Origin: an uncultured Lachnospiraceae bacterium
GTDB taxonomy: Bacteria; Bacillota; Clostridia; Lachnospirales; Lachnospiraceae
Direction: 5' to 3'
DNA length: 64,000 nucleotides
Assembly (NCBI GenBank): GCA_910587045.1
Contig: CAJULG010000001.1
Span: 436,116 to 500,115 of the forward strand
In this document: positions 54,888 to 63,015 of the stretch, in pieces
Numbering within the stretch: position 1 is the first letter of the stretch
Layout: each line of letters starts with the position of its first letter
Position numbers and translations under genes: made by a program
The notes under the pieces: generated by a model
What the model saw: only the letters and a program-made list of their open reading frames with translations
Databases searched by the model: none
Told to the model about the DNA's origin: nothing

Positions 54888-56513
54888 TTACATCATTCCC
54901 ATGCCGCCGCCACCCATTGGAGGCATAGCCGGGGTCTCTTCCTTAATGTCTGCCACAACAGATTCCGTCGTCAGCAGAGTAGATGCAACGGAGGTCGCAT
55001 TCTGCAATGCAGAACGTGTTACCTTCACCGGATCAATAATACCTGCTTCTATCATATTAACATAATTTTCCTTTAATGCATCAAATCCCATGCCGGATTC
55101 TGATTCATATACCTTATTGATTATGACAGAACCCTCTAATCCTGCATTGGATACGATATGATAAAGCGGAGCCTCCAATGCCTTCAGAATGATTTCCGCA
55201 CCGGTCTTTTCATCACCGGCCAAACCGGAAGCAAGTTCTGCAACTTTCTTGCTTGCATGAATGTATGCAGAGCCACCGCCGCAGATAATTCCTTCCTCAA
55301 CTGCAGCTCTGGTAGCTGCCAGAGCATCCTCCAGACGAAGCTTCGCCTCCTTCATCTCGGTTTCTGTTGCTGCACCGACACGGATCACACCAACACCGCC
55401 GGATAATTTAGCAAGACGTTCCTGCAGCTTTTCTTTATCAAAATCAGAGGTAGTATCTGCCAACTGCATCTTAATCTGTCCGATTCTCGCATCAATCTCT
55501 GCCTTCGTGCCTGCACCATCTACAATTATGGTGTTCTCTTTCTCAACACGCACACTCTTTGCACGTCCTAAATCCTCCATTGTAGTATCCTTCAGATCCA
55601 GGCCGATCTCTTCAGAAATCACCTTACCACCGGTCAGAATTGCAATATCCTCCAGCATCGCTTTTCTTCTGTCGCCATAGCCAGGCGCCTTTACCGCAAC
55701 AACATTGAAGGTACCTCTTAATTTATTTACGATCAGAGTGGTCAATGCTTCGCCTTCTACATCCTCGGCTATGATCAGCAGACGGGAACCGCTCTGTACG
55801 ATCGTCTCTAATAATGGCAGAATATCCTGGATATTGGAAATCTTCTTGTCTGTGATCAGGATATATGGATTATCCAGTTCTGCGACCATCTTTTCCATAT
55901 CGGTACACATATAAGCGGATACATAACCACGGTCAAACTGCATACCTTCTACCAGATCCAGTTCTGTCTTCATTGTCTTTGATTCCTCAATGGTAATTAC
56001 GCCATTGGAAGAAACCTTTTCCATAGCATCCGCAACCAACTGCCCAACCTCTTCATCTCCAGCAGAAATAGAAGCTACTCTTGCAATCTGTTCCTTGCCA
56101 CTGATCTTCTCGCTCATTTCCTTTAATGCATCTACCGCTGCATCGCATGCTTTCTTCATACCCTTTCGCAAAATAATCGGGTTTGCACCGGCGGCCAGAT
56201 TCTTCATACCTGCATTGATCATTGCCTGTGCAAGAACGGTAGCAGTAGTCGTACCATCACCTGCAACATCGTTGGTCTTGGTCGCTACTTCTTTCACGAT
56301 CTGAGCTCCCATATTCTCGAAAGCATCTTCTAATTCAATATCCTTTGCAATGGTTACCCCGTCATTGGTAATCAATGGAGTTCCATAAGATTTGCTCAAT
56401 ACTACATTTCTTCCTTTCGGCCCTAACGTAACACGTACTGTATCTGCCAACTGATTTACACCGGATTCCAGAGCTTTTCTTGCTTCTGCACCGTACTTGA
56501 TTTCCTTTGCCAT
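54888..56513 (-). CDS. groEL: Chaperonin GroEL
   Basis: This 541-residue subunit of the 14-mer folding chamber shows the ATP-site motifs VTLGPKGRNVV and NDGVTIAKDIELED (near the N-terminus), AGDGTTTATVLAQ, and the C-terminal flexible tail MPPMGGGGMGMM. It follows groES by 42 bp, as usual, and is under the CIRCE control seen upstream of groES. Confidence 0.98.
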   Translation of the reverse strand: MAKEIKYGAEARKALESGVNQLADTVRVTLGPKGRNVVLSKSYGTPLITNDGVTIAKDIELEDAFENMGAQIVKEVATKTNDVAGDGTTTATVLAQAMINAGMKNLAAGANPIILRKGMKKACDAAVDALKEMSEKISGKEQIARVASISAGDEEVGQLVADAMEKVSSNGVITIEESKTMKTELDLVEGMQFDRGYVSAYMCTDMEKMVAELDNPYILITDKKISNIQDILPLLETIVQSGSRLLIIAEDVEGEALTTLIVNKLRGTFNVVAVKAPGYGDRRKAMLEDIAILTGGKVISEEIGLDLKDTTMEDLGRAKSVRVEKENTIIVDGAGTKAEIDARIGQIKMQLADTTSDFDKEKLQERLAKLSGGVGVIRVGAATETEMKEAKLRLEDALAATRAAVEEGIICGGGSAYIHASKKVAELASGLAGDEKTGAEIILKALEAPLYHIVSNAGLEGSVIINKVYESESGMGFDALKENYVNMIEAGIIDPVKVTRSALQNATSVASTLLTTESVVADIKEETPAMPPMGGGGMGMM

Positions 56514-56555
56514 TTTAATTCCTCCAATTTTTTAATACTTTTATATTTGTGTGGC

Positions 56556-56843
56556 TTACTCTTCAATAATTGCCAGAATATCTGCCTGCTTTACAATAGT
56601 ATATTCCACATCATCCAGCTTCACTTCGGAACCTGAATACTTTGAATATACAACCTTATCGCCCGGCTTCACCTGCATCTCTACAAGCTTTCCGTCTACC
56701 TCTGCTCCAGGGCCAACTGCAATCACCTCTGCCTGCTGTGGTTTTTCCTTAGCCTGTCCCGGAAGTACGATGCCTGACTTTGTGGTCTCTTCTGCTTCCA
56801 GTTGCTTTAATACTACCTTGTCACCTAATGGTACTAACTTCAT
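56556..56843 (-). CDS. groES: Co-chaperonin GroES
   Basis: This 95-residue GroEL lid subunit begins MKLVPLGDKVVLKQ, has the mobile loop EAEETTKSGIVLP and the roof segment VGPGAEVDG. The frame is open seven codons upstream, but AAGGAGG lies nine bases before the ATG at 56841-56843, which was chosen. Confidence 0.98.
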   Translation of the reverse strand: MKLVPLGDKVVLKQLEAEETTKSGIVLPGQAKEKPQQAEVIAVGPGAEVDGKLVEMQVKPGDKVVYSKYSGSEVKLDDVEYTIVKQADILAIIEE

Positions 56844-56878
56844 TTTATATTCCTCCTTATTCATTTATTGCTTTTCTA

Positions 56879-56905
56879 ATAGCACTCACTTCATCCGAGT
56901 GCTAA
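56879..56905 (-). promoter_or_regulatory. CIRCE operator
   Basis: An inverted repeat TTAGCACTC-N9-GAGTGCTA (read on the minus strand) matches the CIRCE consensus with one mismatch. CIRCE is bound by the heat-shock repressor HrcA. It overlaps the predicted start of the groESL transcript. Confidence 0.95.
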
Positions 56906-56915
56906 CACAATTATT

Positions 56916-56943
56916 ATTGTATCCTTTTTCCAGAAAAAATCAA
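56916..56943 (-). promoter_or_regulatory. Promoter of groESL
   Basis: TTGATT (56938-56943) is 16 bp from TACAAT (56916-56921) on the minus strand. CIRCE lies directly downstream, as expected for HrcA repression. Confidence 0.7.
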
Positions 56944-57005
56944 CCCTTATTTTGAAAAAAAATTCTAAAATAACAATAACATTTTATTCATCCCATTTTT
57001 ATTTA

Positions 57006-57014
57006 TGATATAAT
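57006..57014 (+). promoter_or_regulatory. Extended -10 promoter before the structured repeats
   Basis: TGATATAAT is an extended -10 element (TGnTATAAT). The -35 region is weak. Transcription would start near 57,021, in the 5' arm of the first element's outer stem, and would run through the repeats towards the gene at 57,571. Confidence 0.5.
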
Positions 57015-57016
57015 GA

Positions 57017-57143
57017 ACGCATAAACGCGAACACAACTCTTTGAACATTCAGCGACTGCTTGCAGTCAAATGAATGTTTAAGGAGTTATGTGAGTGTAAC
57101 GAACACCGAAAAACCGAAGGTTTTGAGGTGAGCGTTTATGCGT
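57017..57143 (+). ncRNA. Candidate structured RNA, element A copy 1
   Basis: A perfect 12-bp outer stem (ACGCATAAACGC 57017-57028 with 57132-57143) encloses AACTC/GAGTT (57035-57039 with 57083-57087), AACATTCA/TGAATGTT (57044-57051 with 57071-57078) capped by GACTG-CTTG-CAGTC, a GTGT/ACAC hairpin (57094-57106) and AAAACC-GAA-GGTTTT (57110-57124). No significant ORF is present. AAGGAG followed by ATG then TGA occurs inside. The family is unknown to me. Confidence 0.6.
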
Positions 57144-57291
57144 AGCAAAAGTATAATAAGCTCGAACGCAGCGACGAAAAGCAGTCGATGTCTGCTTGCA
57201 GACAAGCGAATGCTTAAGGAGCTATGTTCGTGCAACGAACACGGAGAAACCAAAGGTTTCGACGTGAGAGCTTATGCGCAGCGACGAAAAT
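57046..57291 (+). repeat. 246-bp tandem repeat, unit 1
   Basis: This is the first copy of a 246-bp unit. It contains element A (to about 57,143) and the diverged element B (57,156-57,275), joined by short GCAGCGACGAAAA-type linkers. Confidence 0.9.
57156..57275 (+). ncRNA. Candidate structured RNA, element B copy 1
   Basis: This is a diverged version of element A with the same layout: outer stem ATAAGCTC/GAGCTTAT, AAGCA/TGCTT, cap GTCTG-CTTG-CAGAC (57190-57203), GTTCG-TGCAA-CGAAC (57226-57240) and GAAACC-AAA-GGTTTC (57246-57260). Compared with A, paired bases change together (GACTG/CAGTC to GTCTG/CAGAC; AAAACC/GGTTTT to GAAACC/GGTTTC), which supports a folded RNA. Confidence 0.6.
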
Positions 57292-57524
57292 CATTCAGCG
57301 ACTGCTTGCAGTCAGATGAATGTTTAAGGAGTTATGTGAGTGTAACGAACACCGAAAAACCGAAGGTTTTGAGGTGAGCGTTTATGCGTAGCAAAAGTAT
57401 AATAAGCTCGAACGCAGCGACGAAAAGCAGTCGATGTCTGCTTGCAGACAAGCGAATGCTTAAGGAGCTATGTTCGTGCAACGAACACGGAGAAACCAAA
57501 GGTTTCGACGTGAGAGCTTATGCG
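57292..57524 (+). repeat. 246-bp tandem repeat, unit 2 (elements A2 and B2)
   Basis: This matches unit 1 over 233 bp with one difference that I can see (A at 57068, G in this copy), so the duplication is recent or kept uniform. A2 lacks the upstream partner for the 12-bp outer stem because the duplication replaced it; B2 keeps its outer stem. The unit ends 46 bp before the next gene. Confidence 0.9.
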
Positions 57525-57570
57525 AATCGTAAACACTAATGTTTATCTGCCAATAACCAAGGGAGGCTAT

Positions 57571-58293
57571 ATGAAAGAACAATTATACACCATACCGGTG
57601 AATGATGCATTTCGTTCAGACAAAGAATGTCCGGTCTGTGCACTGTACCAGGAATTAGAGCAAAATTCCATTGAATATACAATGGGCCCAAGCTACATGG
57701 AAGACGATAATCGTGCCATGACAGACAAGTTAGGATTCTGCAGACACCATATCCAAATGCTCTACCAGCAAAAGAACCGCCTGGGGCTTGCCCTGATGCT
57801 CAAGACACATACCGATAAAACCATTCGGGATTTAAAAGAACTTTCCAAAAATAAACCATCCGCCGGCGGTCTGTTCAAGCGGACAGCAGATACCTCACCG
57901 GTAGGAACATATATTAAAGAACTGGAAAGCCATTGCTTCATCTGTGAGCGGATGATAGATACCTTTGACCGTTATATCGATACTATATTTCACTTATGGA
58001 AGAAAGATTCCGAATTCCGGGATGCAGTTTCAAAATGCAAGGGTTTTTGTACTTATCATTATGGAATATTATATGACACAGGATCTGTAAAATTAGATAA
58101 AAATCAGTATAGTGAATTCCTGGATTGTTTAAATCAGGTCTATTTCGCCGGAATGGAACGGGTAAACGATGATATTGAATGGTTCATTAATAAATATGAT
58201 TATCGCTATGCCAATGAGCCCTGGAAGAATTCCAAGGATGCCATTCCCCGGGGTATTATAAAAACCAATCATATTTCTGTAGAAGAATCTTAG
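57571..58293 (+). CDS. DUF6062-like cysteine-rich protein, function unknown
   Basis: The 240-residue protein has four cysteine clusters suited to metal or redox use: CPVC (C20, C23), FCRHH, CFIC and FCTYHY. The pattern CxxC...CxxH occurs twice, so the protein looks like an internal duplication. Its general look fits the DUF6062 proteins of Clostridia, none of which I know to be characterised. The frame opens inside the tandem repeats, but GGGAGG before the ATG at 57571 fixes the start. It is transcribed away from the structured repeats and could share their promoter. Confidence 0.75.
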   Translation: MKEQLYTIPVNDAFRSDKECPVCALYQELEQNSIEYTMGPSYMEDDNRAMTDKLGFCRHHIQMLYQQKNRLGLALMLKTHTDKTIRDLKELSKNKPSAGGLFKRTADTSPVGTYIKELESHCFICERMIDTFDRYIDTIFHLWKKDSEFRDAVSKCKGFCTYHYGILYDTGSVKLDKNQYSEFLDCLNQVYFAGMERVNDDIEWFINKYDYRYANEPWKNSKDAIPRGIIKTNHISVEES

Positions 58294-58309
58294 CTTTCGT
58301 ATAAAAGGA

Positions 58310-58331
58310 CAGGCAGGTTATTTCCTGCCTG
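58310..58331. terminator. Hairpin between convergent genes
   Basis: CAGGCAGG/CCTGCCTG (8 bp, 6-nt loop) overlaps the stop codon of the DUF2225 gene and is followed on the minus strand by TCCTTTTATA. It probably serves the minus-strand unit glnS-DUF2225. Confidence 0.6.
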
Positions 58332-59169
58332 CCTGAACCTCCTGTTTGATCTGATCTCGCAGATCAAGGGCCTTATTCTTTATACGCTGAGACGCCGCCT
58401 TGGATGTCATCACGGTAGACAGCATCCGGACAGAATCCTCCATCTTTCCCAGCTTATGAGCCAGCACCGCCATTGTATACCGCAAAGACACCTCATCCAT
58501 ACCACACATCGGAAAGCTTTCTTTGGAAAATGCAGCCATAAAGCCTTCATACGCCTTCTCAATGCATTCCATTTCCTCCTTTAAAAGCTCCGAACGCATA
58601 GAATCATCTTCAGGCAGACTTTCAATCTCACCGCGGATCAGCCATGCCATTTTCAGGAAAATGTATGCCTTCTCACTATTCTTGGCATTGCGTTTCAATG
58701 CACATACCAGGGAAAGCTTGTGTCGCAATATGGCTCCCGGATAAGACATACAAGGTTCTTCCAAGGCAATCCCCTTAAAGTTCGCACAGTATTCACTTTT
58801 TATCAATCGAAGCTGTGCGGTAGTCACCGGTTTCAGATACCGTGTCAGTGCAGAATAACCACAATGCGGACAGGTAATTGCATCGTATTTAAGGGGATCA
58901 ATGTGATTCTCATATATCGGCCGCATCTCCTCATCCTGATCGATCAGCTTCAATTTACCGGTCCGGACTGCTTTTACCTTGAACTTCTTATCACAGATCG
59001 GACACTGGTAGGATTTATCGAATAAGACATCCTCCTCCTTAATTTCATTATCCTTCTTTGTCTCTTCATTTGCTACAGCAGCAGGATTCGGTTTTAGTTC
59101 ATCCTTAAACACCTTATCCAGATCCACTCCGCCAATTCCCATACTCTCTAAATCTGAGAACAATGCCAT
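58318..59169 (-). CDS. DUF2225 family protein
   Basis: The 283-residue protein has two CxxC pairs, CPICDKKF (about residue 56) and CPHCGYSA (about residue 98), which should form one zinc-binding unit, followed by a helical C-terminal half resembling TPR repeats. The family is common in Firmicutes and has no known function. It starts 6 bp after the glnS stop, so the two are probably co-transcribed. Confidence 0.85.
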   Translation of the reverse strand: MALFSDLESMGIGGVDLDKVFKDELKPNPAAVANEETKKDNEIKEEDVLFDKSYQCPICDKKFKVKAVRTGKLKLIDQDEEMRPIYENHIDPLKYDAITCPHCGYSALTRYLKPVTTAQLRLIKSEYCANFKGIALEEPCMSYPGAILRHKLSLVCALKRNAKNSEKAYIFLKMAWLIRGEIESLPEDDSMRSELLKEEMECIEKAYEGFMAAFSKESFPMCGMDEVSLRYTMAVLAHKLGKMEDSVRMLSTVMTSKAASQRIKNKALDLRDQIKQEVQAGRK

Positions 59170-59175
59170 ATTACT

Positions 59176-60855
59176 TTACCTCATTTCTTTCTGTTCACTT
59201 GGTTTATAAGAGCTCTTTAATGACACAATCCGGTTAAAAACAGTATGTTCCCCAGTCGTATCCTTTTTATCCACGCAAAAATATCCGTGGCGCATGAACT
59301 GGAAGGCCTCCCCCGGCTTCGCCCCTTGAAAGCTCTGTTCCAGTTTGCAGTTTTTCCGTACAGTTAAAGAATTCGGATTCAGATTCCAGGATCCATCCTC
59401 ATTGCGAACCGGTTCATCGTCCTTTACGATATTTTCATACAAACGCACCTCGGCATCCACACAGGTACCTGCATCTACCCAGTGTATCGTTCCTTTTACC
59501 TTTCTGCCTTCAAAGCCGGATCCGCTTCGGGTTTCAGGATCGTACGTACAATGTATCTCTGTAATCCGTCCGTCTGCGTCCTTCTTATAGTCTACACAGG
59601 TAACAAAATACGCTCCTTTCAGGCGTACCTCATTTCCCGGGAAAAGCCGGAAATACTTCTTCGGCGGTTCCTCCATGAAATCCTCCCGTTCAATGTAAAG
59701 CTCTCTGGAAAACGAAACCTTACGGGAACCCAGATCCGGATTCTCCTGATTGTTCTCAATCTCCATGTATTCCACCTGATCCTCCGGATAATTATCAATA
59801 ATCAGCCGGATCGGATCCAGCACAGCCATCATACGATGCGCCTTTAATTTCAGATCCTCCCGGATACAATACTCCAGCATGGCATAATCACAGGTACTCT
59901 GTGCCTTGGAAACTCCGGTCAGATTTAAGAACAACTTGATGGATTCGGGCGTGAATCCCCGGCGGCGTAATGCACTCAGGGATACCAGTCTTGGATCGTC
60001 CCAGCCATCCACAATTCCTTCTTCTACCAACTGCTTAATATAACGCTTTCCTGTTACCACATTCTTTAAATACAGTTTTGCAAATTCAATCTGTTTTGGC
60101 GGATGTTCATATTCCAGTTCCCGTACCACCCAGTCATAAAGCGGGCGATGATCCTCAAACTCCAGGGTACAGATAGAATGGGTCACACCTTCGATCGCAT
60201 CCTCGATCGGATGAGCAAAATCATACATCGGATAAATGCACCACTGATCTCCCGTATTATGATGTGTCATATGTGCTACACGATAAATAACCGGATCCCG
60301 CATATTCATATTGGGAGCACTCATGTCGATCTTCGCACGAAGCACTTTACTGCCATCTGGGAATTCTCCGTTTTTCATGCCCTCAAACAACTTTAAATTT
60401 TCCTCTATGGAACGATCTCTGTATGGACTGTTCTTCCCTGGCTCTGTCAGGGTACCACGATATTCCCGTATTTCATCAGCAGTCAGATCACATACATATG
60501 CCTTGCCCTTTTGAATCAGCTTCACTGCGGCCTCATACATCTGCTCAAAATAGTCGGATGCAAAATACACGGTATTATCATAATCTGCTCCCAGCCATTC
60601 TACGTCCCTGGTAATGGACTCCACAAATTCTGTCTTTTCCTTGGTTGGGTTCGTATCGTCAAAACGTAAATGAAAAGCTCCGCCATACTCCTGTGCCAAT
60701 CCATAATTTAATAAAATGGACTTTGCATGTCCGATATGAAGATATCCGTTCGGCTCCGGCGGGAACCGGGTCACAATCTTTTTATATTCTCCTTCAGCTA
60801 AATCCTTATCAATGATTTGTTCAATAAAATGTCTTGAAACAACTTCCTCTTCCAC
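59176..60855 (-). CDS. glnS: Glutaminyl-tRNA synthetase
   Basis: This enzyme charges tRNA-Gln with glutamine. The 559-residue class I synthetase shows the HIGH motif in PPEPNGYLHIGHAKS, the tRNA/amino acid region RFDDTNPTKE, and WDDPRLVSLSALRRRG. The KMSKS-equivalent reads VVTGKRYIKQL rather than VMSKR, which I believe is a feature of a clostridial GlnRS lineage rather than damage. Translation starts at GTG with AGGAGG eight bases upstream. A dedicated GlnRS means direct charging is possible here. Confidence 0.95.
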   Translation of the reverse strand: MEEEVVSRHFIEQIIDKDLAEGEYKKIVTRFPPEPNGYLHIGHAKSILLNYGLAQEYGGAFHLRFDDTNPTKEKTEFVESITRDVEWLGADYDNTVYFASDYFEQMYEAAVKLIQKGKAYVCDLTADEIREYRGTLTEPGKNSPYRDRSIEENLKLFEGMKNGEFPDGSKVLRAKIDMSAPNMNMRDPVIYRVAHMTHHNTGDQWCIYPMYDFAHPIEDAIEGVTHSICTLEFEDHRPLYDWVVRELEYEHPPKQIEFAKLYLKNVVTGKRYIKQLVEEGIVDGWDDPRLVSLSALRRRGFTPESIKLFLNLTGVSKAQSTCDYAMLEYCIREDLKLKAHRMMAVLDPIRLIIDNYPEDQVEYMEIENNQENPDLGSRKVSFSRELYIEREDFMEEPPKKYFRLFPGNEVRLKGAYFVTCVDYKKDADGRITEIHCTYDPETRSGSGFEGRKVKGTIHWVDAGTCVDAEVRLYENIVKDDEPVRNEDGSWNLNPNSLTVRKNCKLEQSFQGAKPGEAFQFMRHGYFCVDKKDTTGEHTVFNRIVSLKSSYKPSEQKEMR

Positions 60856-60894
60856 AAATCAATCCTCCTGACCTTCCTAATCATATACCTCATA

Positions 60895-60923
60895 AGTATA
60901 GCATTTCTGCCATAATAAGTCCA
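60895..60923 (-). promoter_or_regulatory. Possible promoter of glnS
   Basis: TGGACT (60918-60923) is 17 bp from TATACT (60895-60900) on the minus strand, about 40 bp before the GTG start. Confidence 0.4.
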
Positions 60924-60957
60924 TGGAGAAATCAGCGAAAAAAGTAAAAGTTAGTTA

Positions 60958-60986
60958 TTGACAACCCGGAAAAGATTTGATATATT
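60958..60986 (+). promoter_or_regulatory. Promoter of the tRNA-Thr gene
   Basis: A perfect TTGACA (60958-60963) is 17 bp from TATATT (60981-60986), ending about 28 bp before the mature tRNA. Confidence 0.75.
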
Positions 60987-61013
60987 ATACACGTTGCCGA
61001 AATAAGGCAGAAT

Positions 61014-61086
61014 GCTACTATAGCTCAGGTGGTAGAGCGCATCATTGGTAATGATGAGGTCACGGGTCCGACTCCCGTTAGTAGCT
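61014..61086 (+). tRNA. tRNA-Thr (anticodon GGT)
   Basis: The cloverleaf is complete: acceptor GCTACTA/TAGTAGC, D arm GCTC/GAGC, anticodon stem CATCA/TGATG with loop TTGGTAA (anticodon GGT, reads ACC and ACT), and T arm ACGGG/CCCGT. The CCA end is not encoded. A T-rich run (TTTCTTTTTTT) follows and should help end transcription. Confidence 0.95.
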
Positions 61087-61108
61087 TTCTTTTTTTGCCC
61101 TTTTGTGA

Positions 61109-61699
61109 CTACTCCTGACTCAGCTTCTTACGGATCCGCTGGATGGCATTATCAATCGACTTTTCTGTTTTATCCAGTTCCTCTGCGATCCTTCCGTAGG
61201 ATAATCCGTCCAGATACAATTCCAGTACATTCCGCTCATATTTACTCAATAATGTATCCATCTTGTATACCAGACCGCCCATCTGCTCCTGCATAAGCAG
61301 ATTGGACTCCGGATTACTATTCTCTTCTGCCGCCAGTATATCCATGACAGAGCTTTTGGTTTCCTCATCCTGAGAATAAAAGGATATGTAATGATTTAAC
61401 GGATAATGCTTCTTGCGGTTTGAACTTGTAACAGCGGTCAGTAGCTGCCGCTTAACACAAAGGACGGCAAAGGTATGAAAGCTGCAATTCCGTTCTTCAT
61501 TGTAATCCCGGATCGCCTTAAATAATCCGATCATCCCCTCCTGCATCAGATCTTCAGAATCTGCACCGATCATATAGATTTCCCTGGTCTCCCGTTTTAC
61601 CATATTCCGATACTTATCCAGCAGATAATCCATTGCATCATGATCCTGCATTCGAATGCGTGCGATCAATTCTTCATCTGTTAATTCCCTTTCACTCAT
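61109..61699 (-). CDS. sigH: RNA polymerase sigma factor, SigH-like
   Basis: This sigma-70 family factor of about 196 residues has region 2 (MVKRETREIYMIGADSEDLM with the QEGMIGLFKAIRDY core-binding helix) and region 4 (LSKYERNVLELYLDGLSYG, then the recognition helix). In Bacillus and clostridia SigH starts the sporulation programme; gene order cysS-mrnC-rlmB-sigH supports that identity, as does the spore protein gene in this window. An ATG five codons upstream is possible, but GAAGG precedes the ATG at 61697-61699. Confidence 0.9.
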   Translation of the reverse strand: MSERELTDEELIARIRMQDHDAMDYLLDKYRNMVKRETREIYMIGADSEDLMQEGMIGLFKAIRDYNEERNCSFHTFAVLCVKRQLLTAVTSSNRKKHYPLNHYISFYSQDEETKSSVMDILAAEENSNPESNLLMQEQMGGLVYKMDTLLSKYERNVLELYLDGLSYGRIAEELDKTEKSIDNAIQRIRKKLSQE

Positions 61700-61760
61700 C
61701 CGTACCTTCTCCATTATCTCATACTATTACAAATGATCTTCTTATTAATCAGATAATATT

Positions 61761-62504
61761 CTACCGGTTCATCCGCTGCCTTACGATCTCATAAGCAAGC
61801 ACGCCTGCTGCCACTGATGCATTTAAGGAATCAATATTGCCCTTCATCGGAATCGCCGTTATAAAATCACACTGCTCCCGAACCAGCCGGCTGACGCCTT
61901 CTCCCTCATTACCGATCACCAGTCCGATCGGCCCTGTCAGATTCTGACGATACATCAGCTCGCCGTCCATATCTGCACAGAGAAACCATAATCCCCGTTT
62001 TTTCAGTTCGTCCATAGTCTGCACCAGATTGGTGACCTTCACTACCGGAGTATAATTCAAAGCACCTGCGGATGCCTTTACAACGGTCGCTGTCAGCCCT
62101 GCGGCCCTTCGCTTGGGTATAATGACTCCATGTGCTCCTGCCAGATTTGCTGTCCGTATGATCGCACCCAGATTGTGCGGATCTTCAATTCCATCTAATA
62201 AAAAGATAAAAGGATCCTCTCCCTTTTCCTCCGCCTTAGCAAAGATTTCCTCCAGCTCCGCATATTCATAGGCCGCTGCCTGAGCGATCACACCCTGATG
62301 CTTTCCCGTAGCAGAGATCTGATCCAGACGTTCTTTCGCTACATAGCTGATGATCGTATCCTGCTTGCGTGCTTCTCTTGTGATCGAATTAACCGCACCA
62401 TCATGACAACCATCCTGAATATATAATTTATCAATGGTCTTTCCGGCACGGAATGCCTCTAAAACTGCATTCCTTCCTTCTATGGTATACTCTTCATATC
62501 GCAT
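61761..62504 (-). CDS. rlmB: 23S rRNA (guanosine-2'-O-)-methyltransferase RlmB-like
   Basis: The 247-residue SpoU-family protein has an N-terminal substrate-binding domain (about 1-75: IEGRNAVLEAFRAGK) and a SPOUT knot domain with DGIEDPHNLGAIIRTA, LVIGNEGEGVSRLVR and IPMKGNIDSLNASVA, the three SpoU motifs. The frame runs upstream into mrnC, but GGGAAAG precedes the ATG at 62502-62504. The exact modified base is not certain from sequence. Confidence 0.92.
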   Translation of the reverse strand: MRYEEYTIEGRNAVLEAFRAGKTIDKLYIQDGCHDGAVNSITREARKQDTIISYVAKERLDQISATGKHQGVIAQAAAYEYAELEEIFAKAEEKGEDPFIFLLDGIEDPHNLGAIIRTANLAGAHGVIIPKRRAAGLTATVVKASAGALNYTPVVKVTNLVQTMDELKKRGLWFLCADMDGELMYRQNLTGPIGLVIGNEGEGVSRLVREQCDFITAIPMKGNIDSLNASVAAGVLAYEIVRQRMNR

Positions 62505-62541
62505 AAAATCTTTCCCTGTACATCCTTTCCATCGTTGTGTT

Positions 62542-63015
62542 TCAGTCCTCAACTGTAGTATCTTCTGGCGATACACATTCTGTTCCGGCTTCCGCCTTTC
62601 TCCTTCTTCCAATCTGCAGTAAATCTGTAATTCTCGCATACTGCTCTGTCAGATACAGATAGCCGATCAATGCCTCAAAACCGGTAGCCCGGTGATAATT
62701 TCCCATCGTAGCATTCTTTGCCTTTGTATGAGAATTCGCATTCCTGCCTCTTCGGTACACATCCTTCTCTTCCTCGGTTAACGCGCCTAACATCCAGTGC
62801 ATCAACTCTGCCTGTGCCTCTGCCTTAACTATGGAGCTTACCTGTCTATGATACTTATTCACCTGGGTATTGCCTTCCGCCACCACCTCTGTCCGGATCA
62901 GCAGATCATAGACTGCATCCCCGACATAGGCCAGTGCAAGCGGAGAATAACTCCGTATATCCTGATGGGGCAGACACATCTGCGTTTTGAAATAACCAAT
63001 TAAATCTTCTTCCAC
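62542..63015 (-). CDS. mrnC: Mini-ribonuclease 3
   Basis: This 157-residue RNase III catalytic domain without dsRNA-binding domain matures 23S rRNA in Firmicutes. Visible are LALAYVGDAVYDLLIR with the metal-binding aspartate, KAEAQAELM, and ATGFEALIGYLYL with the second acidic site. Translation starts at GTG with GGAAGG six bases upstream. It overlaps the end of cysS by 16 bp. Confidence 0.95.
   Translation of the reverse strand: MEEDLIGYFKTQMCLPHQDIRSYSPLALAYVGDAVYDLLIRTEVVAEGNTQVNKYHRQVSSIVKAEAQAELMHWMLGALTEEEKDVYRRGRNANSHTKAKNATMGNYHRATGFEALIGYLYLTEQYARITDLLQIGRRRKAEAGTECVSPEDTTVED

Noticed and set aside
57138..57377. A 79-codon frame inside the tandem repeats
   Set aside because: It follows the repeat sequence through structured elements, has no independent coding signature and reads a cysteine/serine-rich jumble; the repeated RNA-like folding explains the region better.
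57046..57524. CRISPR array
   Set aside because: There are only two 246-bp units, the repeats are far too long, there are no short unique spacers and no cas genes are nearby.
59176..60855. GlnRS damaged at the KMSKS loop
   Set aside because: The motif reads VVTGKR, but the rest of the protein is intact and I recall the same variant in related clostridial enzymes, so it is probably a lineage feature.
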